From Mycobacterium barrassiae (GTDB lineage: Bacteria > Actinomycetota > Actinomycetes > Mycobacteriales > Mycobacteriaceae): a DNA stretch of 64,000 nt. Positions 1 through 9,696 of the stretch are shown here, piece by piece (positions within the stretch are counted from its first letter, which is position 1; each line of letters begins with the position of its first letter). The stretch is from contig NZ_JACKUK010000042.1 in assembly GCF_025822765.1 (NCBI RefSeq), forward strand, positions 16,365 through 80,364. Direction: 5' to 3'. The position numbers were made by a program, and so were the translations under genes. Under the pieces are notes generated by a model. The model had not been told where the DNA came from. It worked only from the letters and a program-made list of their open reading frames with translations, and did not search any database.

Positions 1-798
<798 letters not shown>

Positions 799-799
799 C

Positions 800-813
800 T
801 AGAACACGTTTCA
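800..813. promoter_or_regulatory. KstR operator in front of fadA5
   Basis: The sequence tagaacacgtttca contains the AACnnGTT core and fits the TnnAACnnGTTnnA consensus. It ends 11 bp upstream of the fadA5 start, close enough to block initiation. Confidence 0.85.
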
Positions 814-878
814 TTACTCTGACAAGCGAGGATGGTGACCTGCCTTTTATCTGCGGAGAAGGCATGTTTTACTGGCAC

Positions 879-892
879 TAGAACACGTTGCA
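879..892. promoter_or_regulatory. KstR operator in front of cyp125
   Basis: The sequence tagaacacgttgca has the AACnnGTT core. It lies 30 bp upstream of the cyp125 ATG. With the site at 800-813 it makes a two-operator divergent control region. Confidence 0.85.
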
Positions 893-921
893 ATTAGCGG
901 TTTTCAAGGAGCGCACCGTAC

Positions 922-2187
922 ATGGCACCCCTCAACAAAGATCTGAGTATTCCCTCAGACTTCGACTTCCTCGACCCCGACATCAACCTCGCCGGACTGC
1001 CCGTCAAGGAGCTCGCCGAGCTGCGCAAGGCAGAGCCCGTTCACTGGGTCGACGTCCCTGGCATCACCGGCGGCTTCGAGGACAAGGGCTACTGGCTCGT
1101 GACCAGGCACGCTGACGTCAAGGAGGTGTCGCGGCGCAGCGACGTCTTCTCCAGCTGGCAGAACGGGGCGATCCCGGTCTGGCCGAAGGAGATGACGCGT
1201 GAGCAGGTGGAGCTGCAGCGCAGCGTCATGCTCAACATGGACGCGCCGCACCACACCCGGCTGCGCAAGATCATCTCCCGCGGTTTCACCCCGCGCGCCA
1301 TCGGCAGGCTGGAGGACGAACTCGCGCAGCGCGCCCAGAACATCGTCAAGACCGCGGCGGCAGACGGCTCAGGCGACTTCGTCGAACAGGTCTCGTGCGA
1401 GCTGCCCTTGCAGGCCATCGCCGGACTGCTCGGGGTGCCCCAGGACGACCGCGACAAGCTTTTCCGCTGGTCCAACGAAATGACCGGCGGCGAGGACCCG
1501 GAGTTCGCCGACGTCGATCCGGCGCAATCGTCGATGGAACTGATCATGTACGCGATGGCGATGGCCGACGAGCGGGGCAAGAACCCGACCGACGACATCG
1601 TCACGACGCTGATCCAGGCCGACATCGACGGCGAGAAGCTCTCCGATGACGAGTTCGGCTTCTTCGTGGTCATGCTCGCCGTCGCGGGCAACGAGACGAC
1701 CCGGAATTCGATCACTCACGGCATGATCGGGTTCTCGCAGCATCCCGACCAGTGGGAGCTGTTCAAGAAGGATCGCCCGTCGACCGCGGCTGACGAGATC
1801 ATCCGTTGGGCCACACCGGTTTCGGCGTTCCAGCGGACTGCGCTCGAGGACGTCGAGCTGGGCGGCGTGACGATCAAGAAGGGTCAGCGCGTCGTGATGT
1901 CCTACCGGTCAGCCAATTTCGACGAAGAGGTATTCGAAGAACCGCATCGGTTCAACATTCTGCGCGATCCGAATCCGCACGTCGGGTTCGGTGGCACCGG
2001 CGCTCACTACTGCATCGGCGCGAACCTGGCCAGGATGACGATCAACCTCATCTTCAATGCGGTCGCCGACCACATGCCCGACATCAAGCCGATCAGCGAA
2101 CCCGAGCGGCTGCGATCTGGTTGGCTCAACGGCATCAAGCATTGGCAGGTCGACTACACCGGCAAGAGCGCGGTCGCCGCGGAGTAG
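922..2187 (+). CDS. cyp125: Cytochrome P450 CYP125, sterol C26/C27 monooxygenase
   Basis: CYP125 oxidises the terminal methyl of cholesterol/cholest-4-en-3-one to the 26-carboxylic acid, the first step of side-chain degradation. The 421-residue protein has the P450 hallmarks: the I-helix AGNETTRNS, the K-helix ExxR in EIIRW, and the heme loop FGGTGAHYCIGANLARM with the thiolate ligand at about Cys364. There is no signal or membrane anchor, as in other bacterial P450s. The ATG is preceded by AAGGAG at 906-911. It is the first gene of the rightward set cyp125-fadE28-fadE29-chsH2-chsH1-ltp2, matching Rv3545c-Rv3540c in order. KstR sites upstream indicate sterol induction. CYP142 at 32827 is the other side-chain P450 in this window. 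Confidence 0.96.
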   Translation: MAPLNKDLSIPSDFDFLDPDINLAGLPVKELAELRKAEPVHWVDVPGITGGFEDKGYWLVTRHADVKEVSRRSDVFSSWQNGAIPVWPKEMTREQVELQRSVMLNMDAPHHTRLRKIISRGFTPRAIGRLEDELAQRAQNIVKTAAADGSGDFVEQVSCELPLQAIAGLLGVPQDDRDKLFRWSNEMTGGEDPEFADVDPAQSSMELIMYAMAMADERGKNPTDDIVTTLIQADIDGEKLSDDEFGFFVVMLAVAGNETTRNSITHGMIGFSQHPDQWELFKKDRPSTAADEIIRWATPVSAFQRTALEDVELGGVTIKKGQRVVMSYRSANFDEEVFEEPHRFNILRDPNPHVGFGGTGAHYCIGANLARMTINLIFNAVADHMPDIKPISEPERLRSGWLNGIKHWQVDYTGKSAVAAE

Positions 2188-2238
2188 CGCCAACGGATCA
2201 CCGCACGCGGGGCGTGCAATCGGATCGAGGAGGATTCG

Positions 2239-3237
2239 GTGGACTTCAGTCCGGACGAAGGGCAGCAGGCTGTCGCCGATGTGGTGACATCGGCGCTGGG
2301 GCGGGAGAACAGTTGGGAGGCGCTCGTCGGCGGCGGGATCGTCGCATTCGGCGTGCCCGAACGCCTCGGTGGCGACGGCCTGGGGTTGGCCGAGGTGAGC
2401 ACCGCGCTGACCGAGATCGGTCGGCACGGCACCGTCAGCCCCGCGTTGGCCACGCTGGGCTTCGGCCTGTTGCCGTTGCTCGATCTGGCCTCTGACGAGC
2501 AGCAGGACCGCTACCTCGCAGGCGTGGCCAAGGGGGCGGTGCTGACGGCGGCGTTCAACGAGCCGGGTGCACCCCTTCCGGATCGGCCCAGAACCTCACT
2601 GGTTGACGGCAAGCTCAACGGCACCAAGATCGCCGTTCCCTATGCGGAGCAAGCGGATTGGATCGTCGTCACGGTGGAGAACGCCGTCGCCGTCATCTCA
2701 CCCAAGGCTGCCGGCGTGCAGATCACCAAGACCCCGACCTCCAACCATTCGGACGAGTACACGGCGACGTTCACCGACGCAGAGGTCGACGGTGTGCTCG
2801 ACGGCGCTGTGCCACATCGTGTCAACCAGTTGGCGCTGGCCGCGATCGGCGCCTTCGCCGCCGGCCTGGTCGCCGGTGCACTGCGCCTGACGGCGGACTA
2901 TGTCGCAAACCGCGAACAGTTCGGCAAACCGCTGTCGACGTTCCAGACGGTGGCCGCGCAGCTCGCCGAGGTCTATATCGCCTCTCGCACACTGACATTG
3001 GTGTCGACGTCGGTGGCATGGCGACTGTCGCAGGGGCTGGACGCCGACGACGATCTCGCGGTGCTCGGCTACTGGCTGGCCTCGCAGGCGCCGCCGGTGA
3101 TGCAGCTCTGCCATCACATGCACGGCGGGATGGGAATGGACATCGACTACCCGATGGACCGCTACTACTCGAGCATCAAGGATCTGACCCGGCTGCTGGG
3201 CGGGCCGTCGCACCGACTCGATCTGGTGGGAGCGTAA
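2239..3237 (+). CDS. fadE28: Acyl-CoA dehydrogenase FadE28 (ChsE1 subunit)
   Basis: This is one half of the alpha2beta2 acyl-CoA dehydrogenase ChsE1-ChsE2, which desaturates the three-carbon propanoyl-CoA side chain of the steroid in the last beta-oxidation cycle. The 332-residue protein is short for a FadE, as is usual for the ChsE1 type. The C-terminal helical acyl-CoA dehydrogenase domain is visible from about residue 190 to the end (ADYVANREQFGKPLSTFQ, then HMHGGMGMDIDYPMDRYY). The chosen start is GTG at 2239, with GAGGAGG at 2227-2233 as the ribosome-binding site. Its TAA stop is directly followed by the ATG of fadE29, so the two subunits are translationally coupled. Confidence 0.93.
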   Translation: MDFSPDEGQQAVADVVTSALGRENSWEALVGGGIVAFGVPERLGGDGLGLAEVSTALTEIGRHGTVSPALATLGFGLLPLLDLASDEQQDRYLAGVAKGAVLTAAFNEPGAPLPDRPRTSLVDGKLNGTKIAVPYAEQADWIVVTVENAVAVISPKAAGVQITKTPTSNHSDEYTATFTDAEVDGVLDGAVPHRVNQLALAAIGAFAAGLVAGALRLTADYVANREQFGKPLSTFQTVAAQLAEVYIASRTLTLVSTSVAWRLSQGLDADDDLAVLGYWLASQAPPVMQLCHHMHGGMGMDIDYPMDRYYSSIKDLTRLLGGPSHRLDLVGA

Positions 3238-4401
3238 ATGTACATCGAACTGACTCCCGAACAGCGACAGCTGCAAGCCGAACTGCGGGAATACTTTTCG
3301 AACCTCATCTCCCCCGAAGAAGCCAAGGAGATGGAGAAGGACCGCCACGGCAAGGCCTACCGCGCGGTGATCAAGCGCATGGGTTCGGACGGCAAGCTGG
3401 GTGTCGGCTGGCCAAAGGAGTTCGGCGGGTTGGGGTTCGGCCCCATCGAGCAGTCGATCTTCGTCAACGAGGCGCAGCGCGCCGACGTGCCCCTGCCCGC
3501 TGTCACGCTGCAGACCGTCGGGCCGACCTTGCAGGTATTCGGAACCGAACTGCAGAAGAAGAAGTTCCTGCCGGCCATCCTGGCGGGTGAGGTCCACTTC
3601 GCGATCGGCTACACGGAGCCGGAAGCGGGAACCGACCTCGCGTCGTTGCGGACCACCGCGGTGCGTCACGGTGACGAGTACATCGTCAACGGCCAGAAGG
3701 TGTTCACGACCGGCGGCCATGACGCCGACTACATCTGGTTGGCATGCCGTACCGATCCGGAAGCCGCCAAACACAAGGGCATCTCGATTCTGATCGTCGA
3801 CACCAAGGATCCCGGCTACTCCTGGACGCCGATGATCCTGTCCGACGGCGCCCACCACACGAACGCGACCTACTACAACGACGTCCGCGTTCCCGCCGAC
3901 ATGCTGGTCGGTGAGGAGAACGGGGGCTGGCGACTGATCACGACTCAGCTGAACAACGAGCGTGTGATGCTCGGTCCGGCAGGACGTTTCGCCTCTCTGT
4001 ACGACCGGGTGCACGCGTGGGCGTCGAAACCCGGCAGCAACGGCGACACTCCGCTGGACCACGACGACGTGACGCGTTCGCTCGGCGAGCTCAAGGCGTT
4101 GTGGCGGATCAACGAGTTGCTGAACTGGCAGGTCGCCGCGTCGGGAGAAACCATCGACGTCGCGGACGCCGCGGCGACGAAGGTGTTCGGCACCGAGAGG
4201 ATCCAGTACGCCGGACGGCTCGCCGAGGCGATCGTCGGTAAGTACGGCAACCCGGCCGATGAGGAAACCGCCGAGCTGCTCGAGTGGTTGGATTCGCAGA
4301 CCAAGCGCAATCTGGTGATCACGTTCGGTGGAGGTGTGAACGAAGTGATGCGGGAGATGATCGCGGCGTCAGGTTTGAAGGTCCCGAGGGTGCCGCGATG
4401 A
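3238..4401 (+). CDS. fadE29: Acyl-CoA dehydrogenase FadE29 (ChsE2 subunit)
   Basis: This is the partner of FadE28 in the heterotetrameric dehydrogenase that acts on the 3-oxo-4-pregnene-20-carboxyl-CoA side chain. The 387 residues show a complete acyl-CoA dehydrogenase: an N-terminal helical domain (ELTPEQRQLQAELREYFSNL), the middle beta domain with AIGYTEPEAGTDLASLRTTA, and the C-terminal helical domain ending in ITFGGGVNEVMREMIA. The FAD site is shared between subunits in this family. The ATG directly abuts the fadE28 stop, with no intergenic base. The Rv3543c/Rv3544c gene pair has the same order. Confidence 0.94.
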   Translation: MYIELTPEQRQLQAELREYFSNLISPEEAKEMEKDRHGKAYRAVIKRMGSDGKLGVGWPKEFGGLGFGPIEQSIFVNEAQRADVPLPAVTLQTVGPTLQVFGTELQKKKFLPAILAGEVHFAIGYTEPEAGTDLASLRTTAVRHGDEYIVNGQKVFTTGGHDADYIWLACRTDPEAAKHKGISILIVDTKDPGYSWTPMILSDGAHHTNATYYNDVRVPADMLVGEENGGWRLITTQLNNERVMLGPAGRFASLYDRVHAWASKPGSNGDTPLDHDDVTRSLGELKALWRINELLNWQVAASGETIDVADAAATKVFGTERIQYAGRLAEAIVGKYGNPADEETAELLEWLDSQTKRNLVITFGGGVNEVMREMIAASGLKVPRVPR

Positions 4402-4428
4402 GCGCCTGCGAAAGAGCCGAGGACTGAG

Positions 4429-5406
4429 ATGAGTGCCATTGAGGACATCCAGAAGGCCGCCGAGCGGGTCAAGGCCGAGGGCAAGAGCAAGCCGCGGGTC
4501 GGCCGTCATCCGGTGAACCAGCCGATGATCGACCACTGGCTCGATGCGATGGGGGATCGCAACCCCATCTATGTCGACGAGGCGGCAGCCAAGGCGGCCG
4601 GCCATCCCGGCATTGTCGCTCCGCCCGCGATGATCCAGGTGTGGACCATGATGGGCTTGGGCGGCAACCGGCCCGACGACGACCCGCTGGGCAAGATCAT
4701 CGGATTGTTCGACGACGCAGGCTATATCGGCGTCGTCGCCACCAACTGCGAGCAGACCTACCACCGCTACCTCCGGCCCGGCGAGGAGGTCAGCGTCTCC
4801 GCAGAGCTGACCGACGTCGTCGGCCCCAAGCGGACCGCGCTCGGCGAGGGCTTCTTCATCACGCAGAAGATCTCCTGGCAGGTCGGCGACGAGGACGTCG
4901 CCGAGATGATGTGGCGCATCATGAAATTCCGGCCCGCCGAGGCCGACAAACCGGCCGCTTCACAGGTGCCCGAGGACCTGGACGCGAATTCGATGATGCG
5001 GCCAGCGTCGTCGCGCGACACAAAGTTCTTCTGGGACGGCGTAAACGCACATGAGCTGCGAATCCAGAAGCGGCCCGACGGCACCCTGGTGCATCCGCCG
5101 GTGCCCGCCCTCTGGCAGGACAAGGAAGCGCCGATCGACTACGTCGTCGCCTCCGGTAAGGGCACCGTGTTCAGCTTCGTGGTGCACCACGCGCCGAAGG
5201 TGCCCGGCCGCACGTTGCCGTTTGTCATCGCGCTGGTCGAGCTCGAGGAGGGGGTGCGGATGCTCGGTGAGCTCCGCAACATCGACCCCGCCAAGGTGAA
5301 GATCGGATTGCCTGTCCGGGCAACGTATATCGACTTCCCCGAGGGGGATACGGGTCCGGCCTGGACCCTCTACGCGTGGGAGCCCAGCGAGGAGGCCACC
5401 GCATGA
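4429..5406 (+). CDS. chsH2: ChsH2: MaoC-like hydratase subunit fused to a DUF35 domain
   Basis: ChsH2 and ChsH1 form the enoyl-CoA hydratase of the last side-chain cycle, and the ChsH2 DUF35 domain recruits the aldolase Ltp2. The 325-residue protein has an N-terminal MaoC/hot-dog domain (about 1-170) and a C-terminal DUF35 OB-fold domain (about 185-325). In the MaoC motif GDRNPIYVDE the usual His is replaced by Tyr, so this half should be non-catalytic and depend on ChsH1. The DUF35 part begins KFFWDGVNAHELRIQ and has none of the paired Cys of a zinc ribbon, so it probably binds no zinc. The ATG at 4429 follows GAGGACTGAG, and the stop overlaps the chsH1 start (ATGA). Confidence 0.93.
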   Translation: MSAIEDIQKAAERVKAEGKSKPRVGRHPVNQPMIDHWLDAMGDRNPIYVDEAAAKAAGHPGIVAPPAMIQVWTMMGLGGNRPDDDPLGKIIGLFDDAGYIGVVATNCEQTYHRYLRPGEEVSVSAELTDVVGPKRTALGEGFFITQKISWQVGDEDVAEMMWRIMKFRPAEADKPAASQVPEDLDANSMMRPASSRDTKFFWDGVNAHELRIQKRPDGTLVHPPVPALWQDKEAPIDYVVASGKGTVFSFVVHHAPKVPGRTLPFVIALVELEEGVRMLGELRNIDPAKVKIGLPVRATYIDFPEGDTGPAWTLYAWEPSEEATA

Positions 5407-5804
5407 GTGCACCGACTGTCGAGGTCGGCACGAAACTGCCGGAGCTGTCGCTGTACGGCGATCCGACGTTCATCGTGTCGACCGCGATCGCCACGCGCGA
5501 CTATCAGGATGTCCACCACGACCGGGACAAGGCGCAGGCCAAGGGATCCAAGGACATCTTCGTCAACATCCTCACCGACACCGGTCTCGTTCAGCGCTAC
5601 ATCACCGACTGGGCCGGCCCCACCGCGATCATCAAATCGATCGGGTTGCGATTGGGAGTGCCGTGGTACGCCTACGACACCGTGACTTTCAGAGGTGAGG
5701 TGACGGCTGTCGAGGACGGCCTGATCTCGCTGAAAGTGACTGGCAGCAACAGCCTCGGCGACCACGTGATCGCCACGGCGACACTGACGATCGGAGATGC
5801 ATGA
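5403..5804 (+). CDS. chsH1: ChsH1: MaoC-like enoyl-CoA hydratase catalytic subunit
   Basis: This 133-residue single hot-dog protein pairs with ChsH2 and supplies the catalytic Asp/His, visible in the segment DYQDVHHDRDKAQAKG. Together they hydrate the 17(20)-ene side-chain CoA before retro-aldol cleavage. The start is the ATG at 5403 overlapping the chsH2 stop as ATGA, which fits the MSAPTVEVG N-terminus better than an in-frame codon 27 bases upstream inside chsH2. Its own stop overlaps the ltp2 start in the same way. It corresponds to Rv3541c. Confidence 0.93.
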   Translation: MSAPTVEVGTKLPELSLYGDPTFIVSTAIATRDYQDVHHDRDKAQAKGSKDIFVNILTDTGLVQRYITDWAGPTAIIKSIGLRLGVPWYAYDTVTFRGEVTAVEDGLISLKVTGSNSLGDHVIATATLTIGDA

Positions 5805-6964
5805 GCGGCCTGTCCGGTAAGGCGGCGATCGTGGGGATCGGCGCCACCGACTTCTCCAAGAACTCCGGCCGAAGCGAACTGCGGCTGGCGTCCGAAGCGG
5901 TGCTGGATGCACTCGACGATGCGGGACTGACGCCTGCCGATGTGGACGGCATGGTCACGTTCACCATGGACTCCAACACCGAGGTGGCGATCGCTCGCGC
6001 CACCGGCATCGGCGACCTGACGTTCTTCTCCAAGATCCACCACGGTGGCGGCGCGGCCTGCGCGACGGTTCAGCAGGCGGCGATCGCGGTGGCCACAGGT
6101 GTCGCGGATTGCGTTGTGGCATACCGGGCTTTCAACGAGCGGTCGGGAATGCGATTCGGCCAGGTGCAGATGCGGTTGGTGGAGAACGCCGACAGCACCG
6201 GGGTGGACAACTCGTTCTCGTATCCGCACGGTCTGTCGACGCCTGCCGCACAGGTGGCGATGATCGCCCAGCGGTACATGCACTACTCCGGTGCGACGAG
6301 CCGGGACTTCGGTGTCGTGTCGGTGGCCGACCGTAAGCACGCGGCGAAGAACCCGAAGGCGTACTTCTACGAGAAGCCGATCACCATCGAGGATCACCAG
6401 AACTCGCGGTGGATCGCCGAGCCGCTGCGGTTGCTCGACTGCTGCCAGGAGACCGACGGCGGTGTGGCGCTGGTGATCACCTCCGTCGAGCGCGCCAAGG
6501 ACCTCAAGCATCGACCCGCTGTCATCGAGGCGGCCTCTCAGGGCTCCAGTCCGAATCAGTACTCGATGACGAGCTACTACCGGCCGGAGCTCGGTCTGCC
6601 GGAGATGGGGCTGGTCGGCAGGCAGCTGTGGGATCAGTCCGGTCTGACGCCGGAGGACATCCAGACCGCGATCCTCTACGACCACTTCACGCCGTTCACC
6701 CTGATTCAGTTGGAGGAGTTGGGATTCTGCGGTCGCGGCGAGGCCAAGGAATACATCGCCGACGGCGCCATCGAGATCGGCGGCAGACTGCCGATCAACA
6801 CTCACGGCGGTCAGCTCGGTGAGGCGTACATCCACGGCATGAACGGCATCGCGGAAGGTGTCCGGCAGCTGCGGGGAACGTCGGTGAACCCGGTGCCCGA
6901 CGTCGAGCACGTCCTCGTCACGGCCGGAACCGGGGTGCCTACCTCAGGACTCATCCTGGGCTGA
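5801..6964 (+). CDS. ltp2: Ltp2, steroid side-chain retro-aldolase (thiolase fold)
   Basis: Ltp2 cleaves the 17-hydroxy side-chain CoA into a C17 ketone (androstenedione type) and propionyl-CoA, working in complex with the ChsH2 DUF35 domain. The 387 residues have the SCP-x thiolase fold, but the nucleophile position reads HHGGGAACATVQ and lacks the C-S/T-G signature, as expected for an aldolase. The C-terminal NTHGGQLGEAYIHGMNGI keeps the thiolase glycine loop. The ATG overlaps the chsH1 stop by 4 bp. The gene ends 9 bp before the convergent hsd4B stop, and no hairpin fits between them. Confidence 0.93.
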   Translation: MSGLSGKAAIVGIGATDFSKNSGRSELRLASEAVLDALDDAGLTPADVDGMVTFTMDSNTEVAIARATGIGDLTFFSKIHHGGGAACATVQQAAIAVATGVADCVVAYRAFNERSGMRFGQVQMRLVENADSTGVDNSFSYPHGLSTPAAQVAMIAQRYMHYSGATSRDFGVVSVADRKHAAKNPKAYFYEKPITIEDHQNSRWIAEPLRLLDCCQETDGGVALVITSVERAKDLKHRPAVIEAASQGSSPNQYSMTSYYRPELGLPEMGLVGRQLWDQSGLTPEDIQTAILYDHFTPFTLIQLEELGFCGRGEAKEYIADGAIEIGGRLPINTHGGQLGEAYIHGMNGIAEGVRQLRGTSVNPVPDVEHVLVTAGTGVPTSGLILG

Positions 6965-6973
6965 GCACGGCTG

Positions 6974-7834
6974 TCAGGCCGGAACGAGCTCCACACCGGC
7001 CAGCGCGACGGCGTTGTCACGCTCGGGTGCGGTGACGACGGCAGCGAAGCCGTCGCCCTCCTTCCAGATGCTGGCCTTCAGCGTTTCGCCGGGGAACACA
7101 ACGCCTGCGAAACGCGCTCCGTAACTGGCGATCCGGGCGGTATCGCCGTCGAGGAGGGTGTCGACCATCGCCTTGCACGTCATGCCGTAGGTGCACAGTC
7201 CGTGCAGGATCGGCTTCGGGAAGCCGGCCGCGGCGGCGAAGTCGGGATCCGAGTGCAACGGGTTGCGGTCGCCGCACATGCGATACAGCAACGCCTGCTG
7301 CGGTGACACCGCGATGTCCACCTCGAAATCCGGTGCGCGCTGCGGCGGTTCGGATGACGTCGACGGGCCGCGCTCGCCGCCGAAGCCACCCTCGCCGCGC
7401 GCGAAGATCGACCGCTTCTGCTTCCAGAGCAGGGTGCCGTCGGGCGCGGAAACCGTGGTCTCCGACCAGATCACCGCGGCCTTGCCCTTGTCCCAGATAT
7501 CGGTGAAGCGGGTGACCGCGATGCCGGTGCCCGACGGTGGGATCGGCCCGGGCACCGAGACCGCCTCGCTGGCGTGCAGCACCTTCGACAGCTCGATGTC
7601 GATACCGGGGAACTGGACCGTCGGCGGCTTGGTGTCGTGAAACGTCGCCGCGACATTGCCGAACGTCGGCAGCACCTGCGGAGTGTCGTCGGTCAGGTAA
7701 CGCAGCTCGCGCTTGTCCATCGGGTCGGCGCCCGCACCGAGGCCCAGGTGGTAGAGCTGGATGTCGCTGCTGCTCCACGAGAATTCGTTGGGCGGCAGTT
7801 CGGCGCCGAGCGCCTCGTCCAGATTGATGGGCAT
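6974..7834 (-). CDS. hsd4B: MaoC-type (R)-specific enoyl-CoA hydratase, Rv3538-like
   Basis: This is a double hot-dog hydratase of 286 residues, the length of Rv3538 (hsd4B, also described as ChsH3), which hydrates steroid enoyl-CoA intermediates of the side chain. The C-terminal hot-dog holds the full catalytic motif CGDRNPLHSDP, with Asp and His present, followed by PILHGLCTYG. The N-terminal half (LDEALGAELPPNEFSWSSSD) lacks that motif and serves for substrate binding in this family. It is second in a leftward pair with kstD: the start (complement of 7832-7834) overlaps the kstD stop as ATGA, so the KstR site at 9550 controls both. Confidence 0.9.
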   Translation of the reverse strand: MPINLDEALGAELPPNEFSWSSSDIQLYHLGLGAGADPMDKRELRYLTDDTPQVLPTFGNVAATFHDTKPPTVQFPGIDIELSKVLHASEAVSVPGPIPPSGTGIAVTRFTDIWDKGKAAVIWSETTVSAPDGTLLWKQKRSIFARGEGGFGGERGPSTSSEPPQRAPDFEVDIAVSPQQALLYRMCGDRNPLHSDPDFAAAAGFPKPILHGLCTYGMTCKAMVDTLLDGDTARIASYGARFAGVVFPGETLKASIWKEGDGFAAVVTAPERDNAVALAGVELVPA

Positions 7835-9546
7835 CAGTTCTTCCCCGTGCTCGATGTCGTCGTCTTCGCGGCTTCGGCGATGTGCAGTGCGGCGAGGTAT
7901 CCGAAGGTCATCGCCGGGCCGATCGTTCCACCAGGACCGGGATAGGTGTGGCCCATCACCGGTGAGCTGACATTACCCGCCGCGTAGAGCCCCTCGATGA
8001 CCGAGCCGTCGTCCCGCAGCGCGCGGCCGTGAACGTCGGTGCGCACGCCGCCCTTGGTGCCCAGGTCGCCGGGCACCATCTTCGCCGCGTAGTACGGGGC
8101 CTGGTTGATCTCACCGAGGTTGGGGTTCGGTTTGTTCGTCGGGTCTCCGTAATAGCGGTCGTAGGCGCTCTCGCCGCGCTTGAAGTCCTCGTCGACACCG
8201 GATCGCGCGAACCCGTTGAAACGTTCGACGGTCGCAGACAGCGTATCGGCGGGCACGCCCGTCTTCTCCGCCAATTCCGCGATCGTGTCGGCCTTGACGA
8301 TGACACCGGACTCGAGCCACTTCGTCGGAATCCGTTGTCCGGGCTGCAAACCCGCGAAGATGTAGCGATCTCGGTACCTCTGGTCGAAGATCAGCCACGC
8401 TGGAATGTTCTCGCCGGGGCCCGGGCCCTGACCGTACTGACCGCCGTACATGTGGTGGCAGGCCTCGACGTAGGGCATCGACTCGTTCATGAACCGTTTA
8501 CCCGACATGTTCACGATGATCGACCCGGGGGAGTTGCGTTCGGAGAGCGCGAACCACGGAGCGCCGACGAGGGGGACAGTCGGTCCCCACCAGGCGTCCT
8601 CCATGACCTCCAGTGCGGCGCCGAGCTTTTCGGCGGCGATGATGCCGTCGCCGGTGTTGGCCCTGGCGCCCACCGTCCACTCGGTGGTGATGGGTGCGCG
8701 CTGGTACTTCACCCGCATCTGCTCGTTGTGCTCGAAGCCGCCGCAGCCCAGAATCACGCCGCGGCGGGCCCGGATCAGTTCGGGCTCAGCGCTTTCCGGT
8801 GCATTGGTATCGCGGACATAGATGCCGCACACCCTGCCGTCCTCGACGTAAAGATCGGTCAGCGCGGTGTTGAGCCGCACCGGCACGCCCGCCTTCTGCA
8901 AACCGATGCGCAAAGGTGCGATCAGCGCGCGGCCCATGCCGACGAGGTTCTTGCGAGTCGCGTTGGCCCATACCGAACGGATGCCGACCTTCACGCTGCG
9001 CAGCACTCCGCGGGGGTGGCGCTTGAGCTGGTTCAGCCGGACGTAGTCCTGCTGCATGACGACCATGTTCAGCGGCACCTTGCCGTACGGCGGCTCCAGA
9101 CCCTTCTCGTCGGGCCCCAGCTTGCGCGCGTTGAACGGCTTCGGCTCGATCGAGCGGCCGCCAGGCCTGCCGCCGGGTGTCTCGGGGTAATAGTCGGAGT
9201 AGCCGGGCACCCAGCACATCTTCAGCGGTGAGTTCTTCAGGACGAACGAAAGCATCTCCGGCCCGCGTTCGAGATACGTGTCGATCTTCTCGGCGGGCAC
9301 CACATCGCCGATGATCGCGTGCAGGTACTGGCGTGCGGCCTCGGGGGTGTCCGTGACGCCGTCCCGCTTGAGCACTTCGTTATTCGGAATCCACACGCCG
9401 CCGCCGGACCGCGCCGTCGATCCGCCGTAGTGCGGCGCCTTCTCCACGACGATCGCCGATAATCCCTGGTGAGCCGCCGTAAGAGCGGCGACCATCCCGG
9501 CGGCGCCGCTTCCGACGACCACGACGTCGTATGCCTCATTCCTCAT
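7834..9546 (-). CDS. kstD: 3-ketosteroid delta-1-dehydrogenase KstD
   Basis: KstD introduces the C1-C2 double bond in ring A using FAD; with KshA this triggers ring B opening. The 570-residue protein begins with an FAD Rossmann motif VVVGSGAAG (Gly12, Gly14, Gly17), followed by the glutamate region VVEKAPHYGGSTARSGGGVW. The C-terminal segment GHTYPGPGGTIGPAMTFGY holds the conserved Tyr and Gly that act on the 3-keto group in characterised KstD enzymes. The ATG lies only 3 bp downstream of the KstR operator at 9550-9563, so repressor binding would cover the start region. Position and partner match Rv3537-Rv3538. Confidence 0.95.
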   Translation of the reverse strand: MRNEAYDVVVVGSGAAGMVAALTAAHQGLSAIVVEKAPHYGGSTARSGGGVWIPNNEVLKRDGVTDTPEAARQYLHAIIGDVVPAEKIDTYLERGPEMLSFVLKNSPLKMCWVPGYSDYYPETPGGRPGGRSIEPKPFNARKLGPDEKGLEPPYGKVPLNMVVMQQDYVRLNQLKRHPRGVLRSVKVGIRSVWANATRKNLVGMGRALIAPLRIGLQKAGVPVRLNTALTDLYVEDGRVCGIYVRDTNAPESAEPELIRARRGVILGCGGFEHNEQMRVKYQRAPITTEWTVGARANTGDGIIAAEKLGAALEVMEDAWWGPTVPLVGAPWFALSERNSPGSIIVNMSGKRFMNESMPYVEACHHMYGGQYGQGPGPGENIPAWLIFDQRYRDRYIFAGLQPGQRIPTKWLESGVIVKADTIAELAEKTGVPADTLSATVERFNGFARSGVDEDFKRGESAYDRYYGDPTNKPNPNLGEINQAPYYAAKMVPGDLGTKGGVRTDVHGRALRDDGSVIEGLYAAGNVSSPVMGHTYPGPGGTIGPAMTFGYLAALHIAEAAKTTTSSTGKN

Positions 9547-9549
9547 AAC

Positions 9550-9563
9550 TAGAACACGTTATA
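9550..9563. promoter_or_regulatory. KstR operator between kstD and hsaE
   Basis: The sequence tagaacacgttata carries the AACnnGTT core. It is the only site seen in the 150 bp between divergent kstD and hsaE, so it probably serves both operons. On the plus strand a -10-like TAGAAT overlaps its right end (9562-9567). Confidence 0.85.
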
Positions 9564-9696
9564 GAATTGCACTGTCCGGGCGCCACTGACCCCGCATTTC
9601 GGTCAGCGGAACGCTTAGTTCACCGAGGCCCAGACCGCACTACTATTTCGTTAACCGGGCCTCATTCGCCCCGGTAAACAGAGGGAGATACCCGGA

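Noticed and set aside
2698-4062. 454-codon open frame on the minus strand
   Set aside because: It covers fadE28 and fadE29, which have clear family motifs on the plus strand; high GC leaves long opposite-strand frames open. The translation is His/Arg/Val-rich and has no domain.
5672-6910. 412-codon open frame on the minus strand
   Set aside because: It lies over ltp2 and the end of chsH1, with composition typical of a shadow frame and no recognisable motif.
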